From NCBI RefSeq assembly GCF_040100845.1, contig NZ_JAZHSH010000001.1:1178001-1242000 (forward strand): DNA of 64,000 bases, in the 5' to 3' direction. Shown here one piece after another: positions 44,355 to 54,073 of the stretch. Made by a program: the position numbers and the translations under genes. Source of the DNA: Chengkuizengella sp. SCS-71B (GTDB lineage: Bacteria > Bacillota > Bacilli > Paenibacillales > KCTC-33759). Within the stretch, counting starts at the first letter, position 1, and the number at the start of each line of letters is the position of its first letter. The notes beneath the pieces are model-generated. The model was not told the DNA's origin. It was given only the letters and a program-made list of their open reading frames with translations, and did not search any database.

Positions 44355-45407
44355 ATGATTAATAATGAATCTTTAAAAGAACAATATTACAAAGCATTGT
44401 TAGAAAGAAATTCAAAATATGATGGTATTTTCTTTGCAGGAATAACGACAACTGGAGTATTTTGTCATGCGACTTGTCCAGCGAGAAAACCTAAATATGA
44501 AAATTGTAATTTTTATGAAACGGCTGAGGAAGCACTTTTATCAGGGTTTCGTCCTTGTAGAAGATGTCATCCAATGTCTTATCCTAAAGAAATATCTCCA
44601 CTAGTACATCAAATGATACATCTTGTTGAAGAGAATCCAGAAAAAAGGTGGAAGGATTCTGATTTTTCAGAGCTAGGATTTCACGCAGCTACTGCTAGGA
44701 GACAATTTAAAAAAATCTATGGAATGACATTTGTTCAATATGCAAGGGCTAGAAGAATGGGAATTGCTTTGAAATCTATAAGAACAGGTGAGAAAATAAT
44801 TAATGCTCAAATAGATGTAGGGTATGACTCGTCTAGTGGATTCCGAGATGCATTTTCAAATATCATGGGTAAAGCACCATCTAATTCTCAAAAAGTAAAA
44901 ATTCTTTATGCAAGCTGGATAGACACTAAATTAGGACCAATGGTAAATATAGTAGATGAAGAATTTTTATATTTACTTGAATTTGTCGATCGTAGAGGGT
45001 TAGAAAGAGAAGTCGAAAAGATACGTAATAAGTTAAATGCTTCCATCATTCCAGGGGAAACTAAAATATCAAAACAAATCGAAAATGAATTAAAAAATTA
45101 TTTTAATAACAAACTAAAGAAGTTTAAAACGCCTATTATATTTTTTGGTTCTGATTTTCAAAAATCTGTATGGAACGAACTGTTAAAAATTGAAATAGGA
45201 AAAACTACTTCTTATAAGGAATTAGCTACTTTATTAAATAATCCAAAATCAGTCCGAGCAGTTGGTAATGCAAATGGGGCAAATCAATTATCGATTATAG
45301 TACCGTGTCATAGAGTCATACAATCTGACGGAAAATTTGGAGGATATGGTGGAGGACTAGAAAGGAAAAAATGGTTACTTAATCACGAAAAAAATTATAA
45401 AAATTAA
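44355..45407 (+). CDS. ada: Ada: methyl-phosphotriester and O6-methylguanine repair protein/activator
   Basis: A 350-residue full-length Ada with three parts: an N-terminal zinc domain with C37, C41, C68 and C71 (GVFCHATCPARK, FRPCRRC), where the first Cys accepts methyl groups from phosphotriesters; an AraC-type helix-turn-helix (about 85-180); and a C-terminal O6-methylguanine methyltransferase with acceptor C318 in IIVPCHRV. Bacillus splits these functions into AdaA and AdaB; here they are fused as in E. coli. Methylated Ada would be expected to activate this operon. Confidence 0.94.
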   Translation: MINNESLKEQYYKALLERNSKYDGIFFAGITTTGVFCHATCPARKPKYENCNFYETAEEALLSGFRPCRRCHPMSYPKEISPLVHQMIHLVEENPEKRWKDSDFSELGFHAATARRQFKKIYGMTFVQYARARRMGIALKSIRTGEKIINAQIDVGYDSSSGFRDAFSNIMGKAPSNSQKVKILYASWIDTKLGPMVNIVDEEFLYLLEFVDRRGLEREVEKIRNKLNASIIPGETKISKQIENELKNYFNNKLKKFKTPIIFFGSDFQKSVWNELLKIEIGKTTSYKELATLLNNPKSVRAVGNANGANQLSIIVPCHRVIQSDGKFGGYGGGLERKKWLLNHEKNYKN

Positions 45408-45472
45408 TTTTAAATGAAGCTAGTTATGTAGGTTTACGTGAGACTTTTGAAAATTTTTTTTTAAAAGCAATA

Positions 45473-45501
45473 TAAAAAAACACTTGGGTTCACCAAGTGT
45501 T
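45473..45501 (-). terminator. Terminator of the 59-residue protein gene
   Basis: AACACTTGG / CCAAGTGTT with seven T on the minus strand only. Its direction supports the small minus-strand gene at 45554-45733. Confidence 0.8.
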
Positions 45502-45553
45502 ATGAAGTGCCTATACTTATTTTAATTTTTTTAGTCCTAAATTTTTTAATAGA

Positions 45554-45733
45554 TTACAATTTGACTTCACTTTTATTATTTTTTAATAACATCATAAATT
45601 GTTTTAACTTAGATAATACATTCTTTTTTTTGTGGTTTTCACTTAGATTTTGAAGAAATTGTTGCTGTACCTGTTTGTTTTCTTCTTTGAATGAGGATAA
45701 TGCTTGTCTTCTGTATTTGGATTCAAATAACAT
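45554..45733 (-). CDS. Small basic protein, 59 aa, with candidate cre site
   Basis: A complete small gene found by reading the minus strand. ATG 45733 is preceded by TAAGGAGGCTG at nine bases. The protein, starting MLFESKYRRQALSSF, is hydrophilic, Lys- and Gln-rich, and helical throughout; it ends KSEVKL. A terminator at 45473-45501 and a candidate catabolite-control site at 45765-45778 frame it. No family recognised. Because control signals lie at both ends I rate it real despite its size. Confidence 0.7.
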   Translation of the reverse strand: MLFESKYRRQALSSFKEENKQVQQQFLQNLSENHKKKNVLSKLKQFMMLLKNNKSEVKL

Positions 45734-45764
45734 ATAAAACAGCCTCCTTAGTTTACAAAAAAGA

Positions 45765-45778
45765 TGTAAACGCTTTCT
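45765..45778 (-). promoter_or_regulatory. Candidate cre (CcpA) site
   Basis: AGAAAGCGTTTACA on the minus strand, one mismatch from TGWAANCGNTNWCA, 32 bases upstream of the ATG at 45733. If it overlaps the promoter, glucose repression of the small gene is expected. Confidence 0.5.
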
Positions 45779-45935
45779 AAGTCACCTTTCCATTATTTTA
45801 GATGATTTAAGAATAGATGTAAAGTTGAAATCAATATTGTAGGAGAGTGGTATTATATCACTTCTATTTTTATTTTTATTTATTTTTAAAAAATAATCTC
45901 TTACTAGATGAGGAGATTAATTCATCTAGTAGAGT

Positions 45936-46577
45936 TTAAAGTAACAATATAAAATATACTATAAAAGTAATTATGCCAAGAGGTATAAATATTATTATCC
46001 AACCTATTATTAAAGTGCCTAACGCTTTCCAAGCTGAAAATTTATGAGCCTCAGCTAAACACTTTAAAGAAATAATAAAAGTCCATATCGAAATTGAGAA
46101 AGTTAAAATTGTAAGTGGCAGTATTAGAATTACGAATGATATTGTTGAGATTCCTAGTGAAAAATATTCAACTATTTTAAAAATCATAATCATCAAAGAT
46201 GAGTAGATTGATGGGATACTAGTATAGCCAACTACATATCGAATTTCTTTTATAGTACCTTTCCCACCTAAAATACCACCTATCCATTTGAAAAATATTG
46301 GAACTAAATAGTAAACAATTGGTATACCGATAGCTGAAAAGAGAATAAAAGGCAAAAACATTGCAATGCTAAAATTATTTAGTAAAATACCTTGAATTGC
46401 GTTATTAAATAAGTTAACAAAGATTACTAAACAAATCAAAAAAAGGACTTTTCCTGCTGGTGGATTTGTATTTATTATGTATCTCATAGTAGTACGAGGT
46501 TTGAACATAATCTTTGTCCAAGGGTTTAATTTTACAACGTCTGTTTTAGATTCATCATTTTGTTGTTCTATGTCCAA
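45936..46577 (-). CDS. Yip1-domain membrane protein
   Basis: A 213-residue membrane protein. It has a charged N-terminal 20 residues, the Yip1 entry motif WTKIMFKPRTTMRYIINTNP, then five hydrophobic segments with GGKGTIKEIRYVVGYTSIPSI between the second and third, as in bacterial YIP1-family proteins. TTG 46577 has AAAGGAA ten bases upstream. The function is unknown. A possible 39-residue membrane protein gene lies 59 bases upstream on the same strand. Confidence 0.82.
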   Translation of the reverse strand: MDIEQQNDESKTDVVKLNPWTKIMFKPRTTMRYIINTNPPAGKVLFLICLVIFVNLFNNAIQGILLNNFSIAMFLPFILFSAIGIPIVYYLVPIFFKWIGGILGGKGTIKEIRYVVGYTSIPSIYSSLMIMIFKIVEYFSLGISTISFVILILPLTILTFSISIWTFIISLKCLAEAHKFSAWKALGTLIIGWIIIFIPLGIITFIVYFILLL

Positions 46578-46636
46578 GAGTGATCATTCCTTTATGTAAG
46601 TTTAAAAGCAAAATCCATTATATCATTTCTTAAGTG

Positions 46637-46756
46637 TCAATTTATACATAAAATTAGCAACCTTCGTATAAAAAGTGTGAAAGAAATTACAAATAGAACC
46701 ACAGCAATTAAAATTATAGAGGATAATATGATTCCTGGGAGTCCAATACTGCCCAT
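46637..46756 (-). CDS. Possible 39-aa single-span membrane protein (DUF4083-like)
   Basis: The short frame from ATG 46756 encodes MGSIGLPGIILSSIILIAVV followed by LFVISFTLFIRRLLILCIN. This is one long hydrophobic helix and then the FTLFIRRLL turn, a look shared by DUF4083 small proteins. The ribosome site is weak (AGTGAG), so translation is uncertain. It would form an operon with the Yip1-domain gene. Confidence 0.35.
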   Translation of the reverse strand: MGSIGLPGIILSSIILIAVVLFVISFTLFIRRLLILCIN

Positions 46757-47093
46757 ATGGTATACTCACTTTTTTTGAATAATATTACATATTTTATTAC
46801 AAAATCGTGCTTATCTTGTGGTAGTGTGTTAAAAATAACCAATTAATTATAAAAAATATTTTAATTTTTATAAACTCATAAAAATTAAAATTTGTTGTTA
46901 CCTATGTGTCTCAGTTAAGTTGAATAAAATCAGAACATATATTCTAAAATTGTGATAAAATAACAAAGTAAGATATCAAGAACAGAATAAAATTTTTTGT
47001 AATATAATATTTAGAGGATGTTCAGTAGGGACTTTCATTTTTGAACATTCATCATTTGAACAACATGGAGAAAGCTTAATGGGAGGAGCAAGT
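46757..47093. other. AT-rich intergenic region before the glycosyltransferase gene
   Basis: No gene seen. One perfect 13-bp inverted repeat, TTTTAATTTTTAT / ATAAAAATTAAAA, at 46859-46890 around AAACTC. Confidence 0.5.
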
Positions 47094-48227
47094 ATGAAAA
47101 TATTACAAGCGATGTTTTTTCCTCCAGAACAACCTGGTGGGGTTTCATCTATGGTTCCATACATTCAAACAAACTTTAATAAAATAGACTGGAATATGGA
47201 GATTTTTTATTTACCAAAACGAATTAGAAATAAAGGCACTGATGATGTTGAATTCACAACATTTGACTGGAAAAAACACGATGGGAACGTTATTGTAGAT
47301 AAGTATATTCAGACTTTCAAAGATTATATGTGGTGGACTCAATTAAGGTTACAAGAACATTATGATTTGATTCACGCGCACCATCCTATAGCAGGTTTAG
47401 TGATGAAAAAATGTTTTCCTCAAACCCCCGTAGTGATTACCATTCATTCAAGTTATGAAAAAGAACTTTTATTAAACCAAAAAATTTCTAAAGATAGTTC
47501 AGAGCATCAATTTCTTACCTCTATATATCGTGAATTAGAATTTCATTTAGATGGGATCATTACGGTTTCTCAATCGTTTAAAAATTATCTATCAAAATTT
47601 GTGCAAAATAAGGACCATATTCAGGTCATTTATAATGGGTACGACTTTGATCGCTTTAAACCTATTACGCATGACAATAACATACCGCAAATCATTTCAT
47701 TGTGTCGCTTAGTACCTGCCAAAGGCATGGATGTTCTTTTGGAGGCTTGTGCTCAATTGAAAAAAAGAGGTCACTCATTTGTTTTGCATATCATTGGGGA
47801 TGGTCCGATTAGAAAAGATTTGGAGCGAATGGCAAAGGAAATGGGTGTATATGAAGAGATTATTTTTTACGGTTATATGTTGCATCCTGAGGAGTTTATA
47901 CCATTTTATGATATCTTTGTCCTCCCCTCAAGAGCGGAAGCCTTCGGTTCAGTGTTTGCAGAGGCGGCTTTATCACAGCTTGCTTTAGTAGGTACAAATA
48001 TAGGTGGAATTGCGGAGCAAATTGATCATGGTAAAAATGGTTTATTGGTACCTGTAGATGATGTACCATCATTAACAAACGCTTTAGAGGAATTAGTGAC
48101 CTCTCCTAATTTTCGTAATGAACTGGCTAAAAATGCTTGGGAAAAAGCCAAAACAGAATACTCTATCACTAGAGTGATTGATCAGCTAAAAAACATATAT
48201 ATAAACCATTTGAATCAAGCCAATTAG
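47094..48227 (+). CDS. Glycosyltransferase family 4
   Basis: A 377-residue GT-B fold retaining glycosyltransferase. N-terminal QAMFFPPEQPGGVSSMVP is the acceptor-side glycine loop. The C-terminal nucleotide-sugar region contains ISLCRLVPAKGMDVLLEA, IIGDGPIRKDLERMA, FYGYM and the EX7E motif in SRAEAFGSVFAEAALSQ. It resembles spore-coat-type CotSA/YtcC proteins. ATG 47094 follows GGGAGGAG. yhaO starts seven bases after its stop; this is not its usual partner, so the link may be only transcriptional. Confidence 0.9.
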   Translation: MKILQAMFFPPEQPGGVSSMVPYIQTNFNKIDWNMEIFYLPKRIRNKGTDDVEFTTFDWKKHDGNVIVDKYIQTFKDYMWWTQLRLQEHYDLIHAHHPIAGLVMKKCFPQTPVVITIHSSYEKELLLNQKISKDSSEHQFLTSIYRELEFHLDGIITVSQSFKNYLSKFVQNKDHIQVIYNGYDFDRFKPITHDNNIPQIISLCRLVPAKGMDVLLEACAQLKKRGHSFVLHIIGDGPIRKDLERMAKEMGVYEEIIFYGYMLHPEEFIPFYDIFVLPSRAEAFGSVFAEAALSQLALVGTNIGGIAEQIDHGKNGLLVPVDDVPSLTNALEELVTSPNFRNELAKNAWEKAKTEYSITRVIDQLKNIYINHLNQAN

Positions 48228-48234
48228 GAGGCAG

Positions 48235-49530
48235 ATGATTAATTTGAAATCATTTCGATTTATACATGCAGCAGATTTACATTTGGATAGTCCCTTCAAA
48301 GGGTATATGAGCATTCCTTCTAAGGAAATTACAGTCTATATTAAAAATTCTACTTTTATGGCACTTCAAGCTATGGTAGATTTGGCTATTCGAGAAAAAG
48401 TTCAATTTATGGTTTTGAGTGGGGATATTTTCGATTTGGCAGACCGTTCATTGCGTGCTCAAATTCGTTTTCAAAAAGAGATGTTAAGGTTAAGAGAGCA
48501 CAGCATTCAAGTATTTATAATTCATGGTAACCACGATCCAGAGGATGGAAGTAGAGCAGATTTACAATGGCCGGAAAATGTTCATTTTTTTTCATCAGAT
48601 CAAGGTGAAATGATACCTGTCTTTGATCGTAACGGTCAAGAAATAGCCCATATATATGGTATTTCTTATCCTACTAAATCTGTAACTAGCAGCTTAATTA
48701 ATAAATTTAATATACAAGATGTTAATCAATATAATATTGCATTATTACATACAAATTTAGATGGCAACCCAAATCACGATAATTATGCACCTTCACAAAA
48801 AGAAGATCTTTTAAAATTAGCTGTGAATTACTGGGCGTTAGGACATATACATACGAGACAAATCGTGCATGAAGATCCACATATAGTATATCCAGGTAAT
48901 ATACAAGGCAGAAGTGTTCGAGAGTTAGGTGAAAGAGGATGTTATCTAGTAGACGTGGATGGGACAAGCACAACACAACTTACATTTGTTTCATTAGAAG
49001 CCATTCGTTGGATACATAATAAAATAGAGATAACTAATTTTCAAAGTGAGCAGGACCTCAAAGATGCTGTTGATCTACAACTAAAGAAGTTGAATGGGGA
49101 GAAGGGCAATAAACCTTCTATTGCTAGGTTTACTTTTGAAGGTCGTGGACCACTGCACTATTTTTTAAATGAGGATATGAATATAAAAGAATTATTATTG
49201 GATTATCAGGAATACATGATAGATACTGTAAAAGACGATGGTTCATTTGTATGGATTGAAAGTTTTAAAGTGAATACGAATCCTAAAATATCAAAAGGTC
49301 AATATATGGATGATTCACACTATTTAGGAGACTTATTACGTATTTCACAGCATTTATTGAATGATTCAAATGAGCTTCAAGCTTTTAAAGAAGAAGCTTT
49401 GTTATCTATGAAGTCTCATTTGAAAGCAGGAAGATATCTTCGAGACATGGATACTGAACAGCAGAGAATTGAATGGTTAAAAACAGCGGAAGATCTCGTT
49501 CTCCATCTGATACTAGAAGAGGGGGAATAA
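48235..49530 (+). CDS. yhaO: YhaO-type metallophosphoesterase/exonuclease (SbcD-like)
   Basis: A 431-residue protein with an N-terminal calcineurin-like nuclease domain. Metal ligands are in FIHAADLHLDSP, VLSGDIFDLAD, IIHGNHDPEDG, IALLHTNLDG and WALGHIHTRQ. A C-terminal 180-residue capping region follows. It works as a pair with the SbcC-like ATPase YhaN, and the stop and start codons overlap (TAATG). ATG 48235 is close to its AGGAGG site (about four bases), so TTG 48244 is the alternative start. A role in DNA repair is inferred. Confidence 0.9.
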   Translation: MINLKSFRFIHAADLHLDSPFKGYMSIPSKEITVYIKNSTFMALQAMVDLAIREKVQFMVLSGDIFDLADRSLRAQIRFQKEMLRLREHSIQVFIIHGNHDPEDGSRADLQWPENVHFFSSDQGEMIPVFDRNGQEIAHIYGISYPTKSVTSSLINKFNIQDVNQYNIALLHTNLDGNPNHDNYAPSQKEDLLKLAVNYWALGHIHTRQIVHEDPHIVYPGNIQGRSVRELGERGCYLVDVDGTSTTQLTFVSLEAIRWIHNKIEITNFQSEQDLKDAVDLQLKKLNGEKGNKPSIARFTFEGRGPLHYFLNEDMNIKELLLDYQEYMIDTVKDDGSFVWIESFKVNTNPKISKGQYMDDSHYLGDLLRISQHLLNDSNELQAFKEEALLSMKSHLKAGRYLRDMDTEQQRIEWLKTAEDLVLHLILEEGE

Positions 49531-52500
49531 TGATGAGAATCAAGCAACTACAAATCGAAGGTTTTGGTATATTTAATCAACGAAATTTTGAATTAAATGA
49601 GCCAATAACTTTATTTTATGGACATAATGAGGCTGGGAAAAGTACAACAATGGGTTTTATAAGGAATATGTTGTTTGGTTTTCCTACTAGAGCGTATTTA
49701 CAACAAAGGTATGAACCAGTTACTGGTGGAGTACATGGTGGATTTATACAGTTTGAGGACGAAAGTGGGGAGAACCTGCGAATTGAAAGAATTCATGGAA
49801 AGAAAGATACCATCTTCGTTAGTGATGGATCTAACTTAACAGAGAAAGAAATGCAGCAGAGACTAGGTGGGATTTCACAGCAGTTATTTCAGGATTTATT
49901 TGCTTTTGGTTTATCTGAACTACAAGAGATTAGCACCTTACAATCAGAAGAAATGAGCAGTTATTTATTTCATTCTGGTATGGGCATACATGCAAATAAG
50001 ATTATGGAAGCAGAAAAGAAACTGATAGGAGAAATGGAAATACTATTTAAACCCCGAGGTAAAAATCAGCTTATTATCAATCGATTAAAATCACTGGAAA
50101 CAATAAATAACAAACTAAGAGAAAATAGTGGAGACATTGAAAAGTACAATGCCCATCAACAATCTTTAAGTAGGATTAATGATGAAATTCACTCAGTAGA
50201 ACTATCTATAAACGAAAAACAAAATCAACTAAAATGGTTAAACCTCTGCTTGAAAGCTCGGGATACGTGGCTAAGAAAGCAAGAACTTAATGAGGAATTG
50301 GATCGCTTACCTAAGTTTGAACATTTTCCAGTAGATGCAAAAAATAGATTAGAAAAAATTGTTGAAGTTCAAGAAAACTTAAAAATAGAAAAGAACCGTT
50401 TTATTTCGAAAAAAAGAAAGTTAGAGGAAGAAATTCAAAAGTTAAATACCAATAAAGCATTGATCGATTCATTACCTCAACTAGAAATGTTAAATGAACA
50501 ATTAGGAACGTACGAAAACGAAAAATCCTTAACATATGAATTGAAAATTGAAAATGAACAATTGAATGAAAGACTACAAAAGAGTTTACGAAATATAAAC
50601 AAAAACTGGACAGTAAATCAACTTAAATCTTTTTCTACATCCATAGCTGCTAGAGACAAGGTACACCATTTTAAAACGTTATTACATAAATATCAGACAA
50701 TAAAAGAGAAATTACAGGTTGAGGTTGAGCAGTTAACTGGAAAGATTGAATCAGACAAACAGTTAATAGAAAAAATGAAAATATTCATTTCCCCACTTTT
50801 GAAAAAGAATCATCATATCTTAGCTGAAATGAATATGAATAATTCCCAACAGTTACATACAATGAATGCTGAATTCAAGATGGAAATGAATCGACTTCAA
50901 TTACTGGAAAAAGAGCTTCATTTATTAGAAACAAGGAAAACGGATTTACTGCAAAACATAAATGTGCTGAAAACGATGAAAAAAGATCGAAAAAATAAAA
51001 GTTTCAATTGGATTTTGATCAGTTTAAATGTTATAGGTCCGTCCGTTTTATATGTTTATGATATGATAACTTTTGCCGTGATTAGTTTTTTTAGCATATT
51101 AAGTGCTCAAGGGTTATTTTATTTGATTTCTAACAATAGTAAATCAAATCATTCTCTAGATGATTCTATTAGTAAACAGCAAACGTCCTTAAATGAGCTT
51201 CAGGATGAAATGAATCAAAAAGAGCAGATGTACATAAAAACAAAACAATTGTGCAGCCAATTCCAAATGAGACTATCATCAGTTCAAAAAGAAGTTGCCA
51301 CTTCAATAGAATCAAATGGTTATCAGAATCAAACTTCTGAATATGAAATGAAATTCAATGAGCTTATGATGATAATGGATCAAAAAATAAAAGAAGTAGA
51401 GCAAAATGATGTCCAAATTAAACAGACAGAAACAGAAATTGAACATTTAATGAGTAGTATTAGTTTGTTGAAAAATTCAGGTTTAGAAAAGCAGGACTTA
51501 CTCAAAAAGAAAGAACAAGAGATGGAACTTCTTTTAGAAAAATGGAAACATTGGTTATCTCAAGTTCATTTATCCGAGAATCTCTCCCCAGAATCTGTTT
51601 TTGAAATATTTCAACAAGTGGATCAAGCGATGATTATAGTTGCAAATATAGAAAAAAATGAAGTGAAAATAAAGCGATTGGAAGAAACGACTGGACAGTT
51701 TGAACATAAAGTGAATGCATTTGTTCCATACGAAAAAGGTTACGGTATTGGACAAGCCTTAAAACAAATGAGAATGGAAGCAAATTTAGAAGTAAAGAAA
51801 AATGATAAAAAGAAAAATATTATGTTGCAACATGAGGAAATTGTTGAAGAGACTGAAAGAATTAAAGATGTTTTAAAGCAAATGGATGAGAAGAAACATC
51901 TTTTATTTAGCGAGGCACAAGCTTCTGATGAAGAGTCATTTTTATCCAATGTATATTACCATGATCAGAGAAATCAACTAGAGCAAGAATTACGTCGTAT
52001 TCAATTTTCTCTTCAAGATTGGGTTAGAGAAGAACAATTGCAAAAGTTGGAGCTAGAGCTAAAGAAAAATCATGCGATAGAGACGATGATGGAATCAAAA
52101 AATGAATTATCCGATCAACTCACAGAAATACAAAATCGTTTGGTTGAACTGAGAGATCAAAAAGGAAGAACGAGTCATCAGCTTGAGAAATTAGAATCAG
52201 ATATGGATCATGCTGAACATATGCTTGCTTATGAAGGGGAATTAACAAAGGTAAGAGAACTTTCCAATCAATGGGCTATTCATTCTTTTGCATTACATTT
52301 AATTAAAAAAGCAAAAGCAAAGTATGAACAAGAACGTCAACCAGAAGTATTAATGAAAGCATCATCCTACTTTGAAAAAATGACAAATGGAGCTTTTAGA
52401 AGAGTAATGGTTCCTTTTGGAGAAAAACGAATGGTTGTAGAGAGAGGAAACGGGGCACAAATAGAAACTTCCTTTTTAAGTAGAGGTACAGCAGAGTTAT

Positions 52501-52745
52501 TATATTTAGCAATGCGTTTCGCACTTGCACATGAATTTGGGAAAAAAGTGGCACTTCCTTTAATCATGGATGATATATTTGTCAATTTTGATGGGGATAG
52601 ACTTAAATCTACGCTTTCGGTTTTAAATGAAATTTCTAACCATCATCAACTCATACTGTTCACTTGTCATGAGCATATTCGTAAAGCTATGAATGATATG
52701 TTTTCTCAGATTCAGAATATAGATTTGAATTTAGATCAATCATAA
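49530..52745 (+). CDS. yhaN: YhaN-type SbcC/Rad50-like ATPase
   Basis: A 1071-residue AAA/SMC-type ATPase. Walker A is FYGHNEAGKSTTMGF near residue 35, long coiled coils span about 180-480 and 550-900, and the signature SRGTAELLYLAMRFAL is followed by Walker B PLIMDDIFVNFDGDR at the end. A hydrophobic stretch in the middle (about 490-535, WILISLNVIGPSVLYVYDMI and on) could be membrane-associated, as in B. subtilis YhaN. Overlaps the yhaO stop by one base. The last ten bases overlap the convergent dehydrogenase gene. Confidence 0.92.
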   Translation: MMRIKQLQIEGFGIFNQRNFELNEPITLFYGHNEAGKSTTMGFIRNMLFGFPTRAYLQQRYEPVTGGVHGGFIQFEDESGENLRIERIHGKKDTIFVSDGSNLTEKEMQQRLGGISQQLFQDLFAFGLSELQEISTLQSEEMSSYLFHSGMGIHANKIMEAEKKLIGEMEILFKPRGKNQLIINRLKSLETINNKLRENSGDIEKYNAHQQSLSRINDEIHSVELSINEKQNQLKWLNLCLKARDTWLRKQELNEELDRLPKFEHFPVDAKNRLEKIVEVQENLKIEKNRFISKKRKLEEEIQKLNTNKALIDSLPQLEMLNEQLGTYENEKSLTYELKIENEQLNERLQKSLRNINKNWTVNQLKSFSTSIAARDKVHHFKTLLHKYQTIKEKLQVEVEQLTGKIESDKQLIEKMKIFISPLLKKNHHILAEMNMNNSQQLHTMNAEFKMEMNRLQLLEKELHLLETRKTDLLQNINVLKTMKKDRKNKSFNWILISLNVIGPSVLYVYDMITFAVISFFSILSAQGLFYLISNNSKSNHSLDDSISKQQTSLNELQDEMNQKEQMYIKTKQLCSQFQMRLSSVQKEVATSIESNGYQNQTSEYEMKFNELMMIMDQKIKEVEQNDVQIKQTETEIEHLMSSISLLKNSGLEKQDLLKKKEQEMELLLEKWKHWLSQVHLSENLSPESVFEIFQQVDQAMIIVANIEKNEVKIKRLEETTGQFEHKVNAFVPYEKGYGIGQALKQMRMEANLEVKKNDKKKNIMLQHEEIVEETERIKDVLKQMDEKKHLLFSEAQASDEESFLSNVYYHDQRNQLEQELRRIQFSLQDWVREEQLQKLELELKKNHAIETMMESKNELSDQLTEIQNRLVELRDQKGRTSHQLEKLESDMDHAEHMLAYEGELTKVRELSNQWAIHSFALHLIKKAKAKYEQERQPEVLMKASSYFEKMTNGAFRRVMVPFGEKRMVVERGNGAQIETSFLSRGTAELLYLAMRFALAHEFGKKVALPLIMDDIFVNFDGDRLKSTLSVLNEISNHHQLILFTCHEHIRKAMNDMFSQIQNIDLNLDQS

Positions 52746-53494
52746 ATCATTTTAATCGTCATTCCACCGTCTATTACTAGATTTTGTCCAGTAATAAAAC
52801 TTGCTTTTTCCTCTGCAAGGAACAAACATGCGGTTGCAATGTCTTCTGGTTTTCCAACTCTGCCTACGGGATGTTGAAGTTTATCTTTTTCTGTGTGAAT
52901 TGGATCTTCAGCATCCTTTGAAAATAACCAATCACGAGTTTCAATCCATCCTGGACTAATGGCATTCACTCGAATTCCGTATTCCCCTAAACTAACAGCC
53001 ATGGCATGTGTTAATGCCAAAATCCCGCCTTTAGATGCCGAATAAGCTTCTGTATTTTTCTCTGACATGAGCGCTCTTGTTGAGGAAATATTAATGATGG
53101 AAGTGTGTTTCTTATGTATCATACGTTTGGCAAACTGTTGTGAACAAAAAAAAGTGCCTCGTAAATTTACAGATAATACTCGATCAAAGTCGTCAAGTGA
53201 ACATTCTAATACAGGACTATTTTTTTCAATTCCAGCGTTATTTATGAGAACATCGGGTACACCCATATCTTCTATGGTTAGATTTACCCATCTTATAACA
53301 TCCCTCTCATTAGCAATATCAGTAGGAACAAACATAGCTTTTCCGCCTAGTTGTTGAATAAATCGAATAACTTCAAGCCCAGCTTCTTTATTTGTATCCG
53401 CAATAGAAATATAGTATCCTTCTTTTGCAAATGAAATGGCTAGTGCTCTACCAATCCCTTGAGCCCCACCTGTAATCGCTGCTATCCTTGGCAT
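52736..53494 (-). CDS. Short-chain dehydrogenase/reductase
   Basis: A 252-residue classical SDR. The cofactor motif is TGGAQGIGRALAI, NNAGIEK follows, and the catalytic triad is S-Y-K in INISSTRALM and EAYSASKGG. SPGWIETRDW and the C-terminal FITGQNLVIDGGM complete the fold. Asp in ISIADTNKEAG at the end of strand two suggests NAD rather than NADP. The substrate is unknown. ATG 53494 has GAGGTGG eight bases upstream. Its 3' end overlaps yhaN. Confidence 0.92.
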   Translation of the reverse strand: MPRIAAITGGAQGIGRALAISFAKEGYYISIADTNKEAGLEVIRFIQQLGGKAMFVPTDIANERDVIRWVNLTIEDMGVPDVLINNAGIEKNSPVLECSLDDFDRVLSVNLRGTFFCSQQFAKRMIHKKHTSIINISSTRALMSEKNTEAYSASKGGILALTHAMAVSLGEYGIRVNAISPGWIETRDWLFSKDAEDPIHTEKDKLQHPVGRVGKPEDIATACLFLAEEKASFITGQNLVIDGGMTIKMIYD

Positions 53495-53553
53495 ATCATC
53501 CACCTCAGATTATTTTTATTCCATTATATAGTATTCTGAGATGAATACAAATT

Positions 53554-53802
53554 TTATGACCAAGTTTCTATCACAGTAGGGTGAGCATCATGCAGGGACT
53601 CTAATCTATTTAATTGTTTTGGAACCGCATCACGTACTTCTGATAAAGTATCCTTAACATATACAAAGGGTGAAGGTTCATTACGATCATAAAGCCTAGC
53701 AACGTATTTTAAAGGATGACCCTTAGGGTTTTGAGATATAACAATCATGGGAATTTCACATACGTTTATAGAAAATTTACTTACTTGTACATTTTTCATC
53801 AT
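53554..53802 (-). CDS. Hypothetical 82-aa protein
   Basis: A compact soluble alpha/beta-looking protein (VSKFSINVCEIPMIVISQN, KYVARLYDRNEPSPFVYVKD) with a helical C-terminal third. ATG 53802 follows AAAGGAA at a rather long distance, and a second ATG is directly next to it. It lies 51 bases upstream of the dehydrogenase gene on the same strand, so co-transcription is possible. No family recognised. Confidence 0.55.
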   Translation of the reverse strand: MMKNVQVSKFSINVCEIPMIVISQNPKGHPLKYVARLYDRNEPSPFVYVKDTLSEVRDAVPKQLNRLESLHDAHPTVIETWS

Positions 53803-53971
53803 TTTCTCACATTCCTTTTCAGTTTAATAATAATTTTATTTTAAAATAATTTGACTAAATTACTTTAAATAAAATTTTTAAACAAAATTGGAAAAATTTA
53901 AATAAAATTATAATTTAGTATCCTTTTTTTTATAACTTTAAGGAATAAACAATTAATATTAAATTCTTGGC

Positions 53972-54008
53972 AAAAAAAAGAAACATAAACTATAGAGTTA
54001 TATGTTTC
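53972..54008 (-). terminator. Terminator of the regulator-propeptide operon
   Basis: GAAACATA / TATGTTTC hairpin with eight T on the minus strand, about 65 bases after the propeptide stop codon. Confidence 0.8.
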
Positions 54009-54073
54009 ATAGATAAAGCTAATTTCAATTATTTTTTCTATTTTTTATGTATATAACTGTAAGTCTTTCTTTA

